64,000 nt of DNA, from positions 1 through 64,000 of the forward strand of contig JAGWVJ010000008.1 in NCBI GenBank assembly GCA_018970945.1. Direction: 5' to 3'. A model generated the notes under the pieces. The model did no database searches. It was not told the origin of the DNA and saw nothing but the letters and a program-made list of their open reading frames with translations. Numbering within the stretch: position 1 is the stretch's first letter; every line of letters begins with the position of its first letter. Of this stretch, positions 62,333 through 64,000 are shown in pieces. Origin of the DNA: Cyanobacteria bacterium REEB417. Its GTDB lineage: Bacteria > Cyanobacteriota > Cyanobacteriia > PCC-6307 > Cyanobiaceae. The translations under genes and the position numbers were made by a program.

Positions 62333-63802
62333 ATGTTGGAAGCCAGTGCCCACCAACAGCTCAAGGCTCTGCTGCGCCAGGAGGGGGCTGAGGTCTGGCC
62401 CCATCACCTCAGCCTCTGCAGGCTGGTGGGGCGCAGCCTGCGCAGAGCCGATCACAGCCTGATCCGGCTGGCGATGGGCACGCCGAGCGACTGGTGGATC
62501 AGCCTGCTGGTGCCGCTGGCCCTGAGCCCGCAGTCGCTGGTTCTTGTGGTGTCTGACCGCATGCGCCAGCGGTTGCTGCAGGTTGAACTGCCACGACTGC
62601 AGCGCGCCGGTTTACCTCTGGCCTGCGCCGAAGGCGACCAGCCACCCCCCTGTGGCGTGCTGTGGCTGATGAACCATGGGCAGCTCATCCGGGCCTGGAC
62701 CCAGGAGCGCCTGGCCGATCGGCAGCTGGTCCTGCCAGAGGCCGAACAGCTCGAATCCCGGCTGCGTCAGGCTCTGGCCGTGACGCTCACGCCGGCAGAC
62801 TGGGACCGCCTGCGTCGTGCCCTGCCCGGTGCCGAGAGCAGCCTGTTGCAGTGTCACGAACGGCTCAGCCGCAAGGTGCTGGCATCACCACGCAACCCCA
62901 GCAGGCTGGTAGGTCTCGATCCCAGCGAACTGGCCCCATTGCGGCAGCTGCTTGCCGCCATGGGGCCACTGCCACCGCCCTGGGGCCAGTGGCTGTCGTG
63001 CAGCGGTGACGCGGGCTGGTGCTGCTGGGCCGAGGTCAACCCCGCGCTGTTGCAGTGGAGTCTGCAGTGTCAGCCGCTCGAACCATTGGCGCAGCTTGCG
63101 GGACTGGTCAAGGACCGCGGCGCCCTCGTCATCGGCCAGCTGGGAGCCCTGCACAGGGGCGGCGCGATGCCATCGGCGGCGCTGCCCCTGGGATTACGCC
63201 CCCATCTGGACCTGCAGCTGGGAGAAGCTCCGCTGGCCGATCCCCTGCCCTTGTATGCGCCGCTGCGCCAACCCCTGCCCAACAGCCCGATCTATGCCGA
63301 GCATCTGCTCAACCAGTGCCGCCGCCTGATGCTGGGCCGCGAGCGGCTCAGCGTGGTGCTGGTGGACGACCCCCAGCTGCGGCTTCAGCTAACAAGCGCC
63401 CTGGCGGCCGACTTCGGATCCCGTGTGATGCATGAAAGCCTCACCCCCGAAAGCAACGGCGTGATCTGTGCGCGCTGGTCCTGGTGGCTTGAGCACCACG
63501 AACGCCTGCCGCACCCCGAACAGATCGTGATTGGGCTGCTACCGATCGCCAGCCTCGAAGATCCACTCACCGCGGCGCGGGTGGCCATGCTGCGGGCCCA
63601 GGGCCGCGACTGGTTTCGCGAGCTCCTGTTGCCCGACGCCCTGGCGCTGCTGCAACGGGTGGCGGCCCCGCTGAGGCAAGCATGCGGCGCGGGCACCCGT
63701 CTGGCCATCCTCGACGGGCGGATGCGGGGCCGCAGTTGGGGCCAGGCGGTGCTGCAGTCCCTCGAGCCATGGATGCATCTGAGCCGCTTGCTTCCACCTT
63801 GA
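62333..63802 (+). CDS. Degenerate DinG/XPD-type helicase-like protein
   Basis: 489 residues from the ATG at 62333. The C-terminal part resembles the HELICc_2 domain of DinG (LLPDALALLQRVAAPLRQ, RLAILDGRMRGRSWGQAVLQ). In place of Walker A there is LAMGTPSDWWISLLVPLAL, and instead of a clear DEAH box there is GVLWLMNHGQLIRAW. It should not hydrolyse ATP as a helicase. It is likely conserved in picocyanobacteria with a non-helicase role. Confidence 0.68.
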   Translation: MLEASAHQQLKALLRQEGAEVWPHHLSLCRLVGRSLRRADHSLIRLAMGTPSDWWISLLVPLALSPQSLVLVVSDRMRQRLLQVELPRLQRAGLPLACAEGDQPPPCGVLWLMNHGQLIRAWTQERLADRQLVLPEAEQLESRLRQALAVTLTPADWDRLRRALPGAESSLLQCHERLSRKVLASPRNPSRLVGLDPSELAPLRQLLAAMGPLPPPWGQWLSCSGDAGWCCWAEVNPALLQWSLQCQPLEPLAQLAGLVKDRGALVIGQLGALHRGGAMPSAALPLGLRPHLDLQLGEAPLADPLPLYAPLRQPLPNSPIYAEHLLNQCRRLMLGRERLSVVLVDDPQLRLQLTSALAADFGSRVMHESLTPESNGVICARWSWWLEHHERLPHPEQIVIGLLPIASLEDPLTAARVAMLRAQGRDWFRELLLPDALALLQRVAAPLRQACGAGTRLAILDGRMRGRSWGQAVLQSLEPWMHLSRLLPP

Positions 63803-63847
63803 ACCCACTAACGTGACATCCCGTGCAGAGTTCCTTGCTCAGCCGCC

Positions 63848-64000
63848 ATGGGCGAAGCCAAACGACGCCATGACCAGGGGCTGCCACCCCGACAAACCAA
63901 ATCCGCCAAAGCGACCAAATCGGCCGGCAGCCCGTGGTGGAACCCAGGCAGCAACGGCGGCAGCACCGGCGAACGGTTCGTATCGCTGACCACCCGAGGC
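63848..64000 (+). CDS. DUF2839 family protein, N-terminal part (cut by window end)
   Basis: 51 codons are visible, starting MGEAKRRHDQGLPPRQTK, the family signature of DUF2839, and continuing towards FVSLTTRG where the first membrane helix would begin. Members are small, cyanobacterial and have two helices. Function unknown. Confidence 0.85.
   Translation, partial: MGEAKRRHDQGLPPRQTKSAKATKSAGSPWWNPGSNGGSTGERFVSLTTRG

Noticed and set aside
1-64000. CRISPR arrays, insertion sequences or prophage
   Set aside because: No regularly spaced repeats, transposase frames, or phage structural or integrase genes were seen on either strand.

Overview
The window is a densely packed, GC-rich chromosome segment from a picocyanobacterium of the Synechococcus/Cyanobium type. 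The evidence is phycocyanin genes (cpcBA with lyase genes cpcEF), photosystem I psaD, the cyanobacterial panC-cmk fusion, the photosystem/cytochrome assembly factors PAM68 and CCB, a CAAD/CURT1-type protein, a carotenoid desaturase, cyanobacterial-type gshA and a DUF2839 gene. Only phycocyanin genes are seen here, with no phycoerythrin, which would fit a green-pigmented freshwater or brackish lineage. That placement is an inference.

Layout. 0-6 kb: a cut-off gene end, PAM68, rpsO, ruvA, a lipoprotein, an EamA transporter and a rightward group built around dnaG. 6-12 kb: membrane transport (CNNM/CorC-like protein, KtrB, SLC13 permease with RCK_C domains, Na+/Ca2+ exchanger) and a small ribbon-helix-helix-like gene in AT-richer DNA. 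12-16 kb: a leftward mutagenesis cluster with umuC, two umuD-like genes, two matches to the cyanobacterial LexA (SOS) box and a possible release-factor-like gene. 16-23 kb: an arsenosugar unit (HxlR regulator, arsS, arsM) divergent from a redox operon (CDGSH protein, Old Yellow Enzyme, FMN reductase, pirin). 23-31 kb: M23 peptidase, DUF2808, a long GST, cpcBA-cpcEF, a phosphatase, panC-cmk and rlpA. 31-45 kb: purM, several small or secreted cyanobacterial proteins, tRNA-Cys, an LpxB-related protein, RNase D, CCB factor, hemF, mrp, rodA and a kinase-like protein. 45-64 kb: psaD, trpE-gshA-ppc, a GNAT protein, tRNA-Arg, recF, speD, larE, a tandem BtuR protein, a K+ channel, an E1-rhodanese/JAMM pair, CAAD, fructosamine kinase, crtD, tyrA, an inactive DinG-like protein and the start of a DUF2839 gene.

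The most striking feature is the SOS cluster. One umuD-like gene keeps the N-terminal arm and an Ala-Gly cleavage site, but both catalytic residues are replaced (Ser to Ala, Lys to Arg). The second, directly before umuC, keeps the Ser/Lys pair, but an in-frame stop at the edge of its LexA box prevents it from encoding the arm. The two look complementary: a substrate without a protease and a protease without a substrate arm. Other points of interest are the divergent HxlR-centred redox/arsenic region, the duplicated BtuR domains, two proteins whose nucleotide-binding motifs have decayed (DinG-like and histidine-kinase-like), and an ORF-poor stretch before a strong rightward terminator near 16.4 kb.
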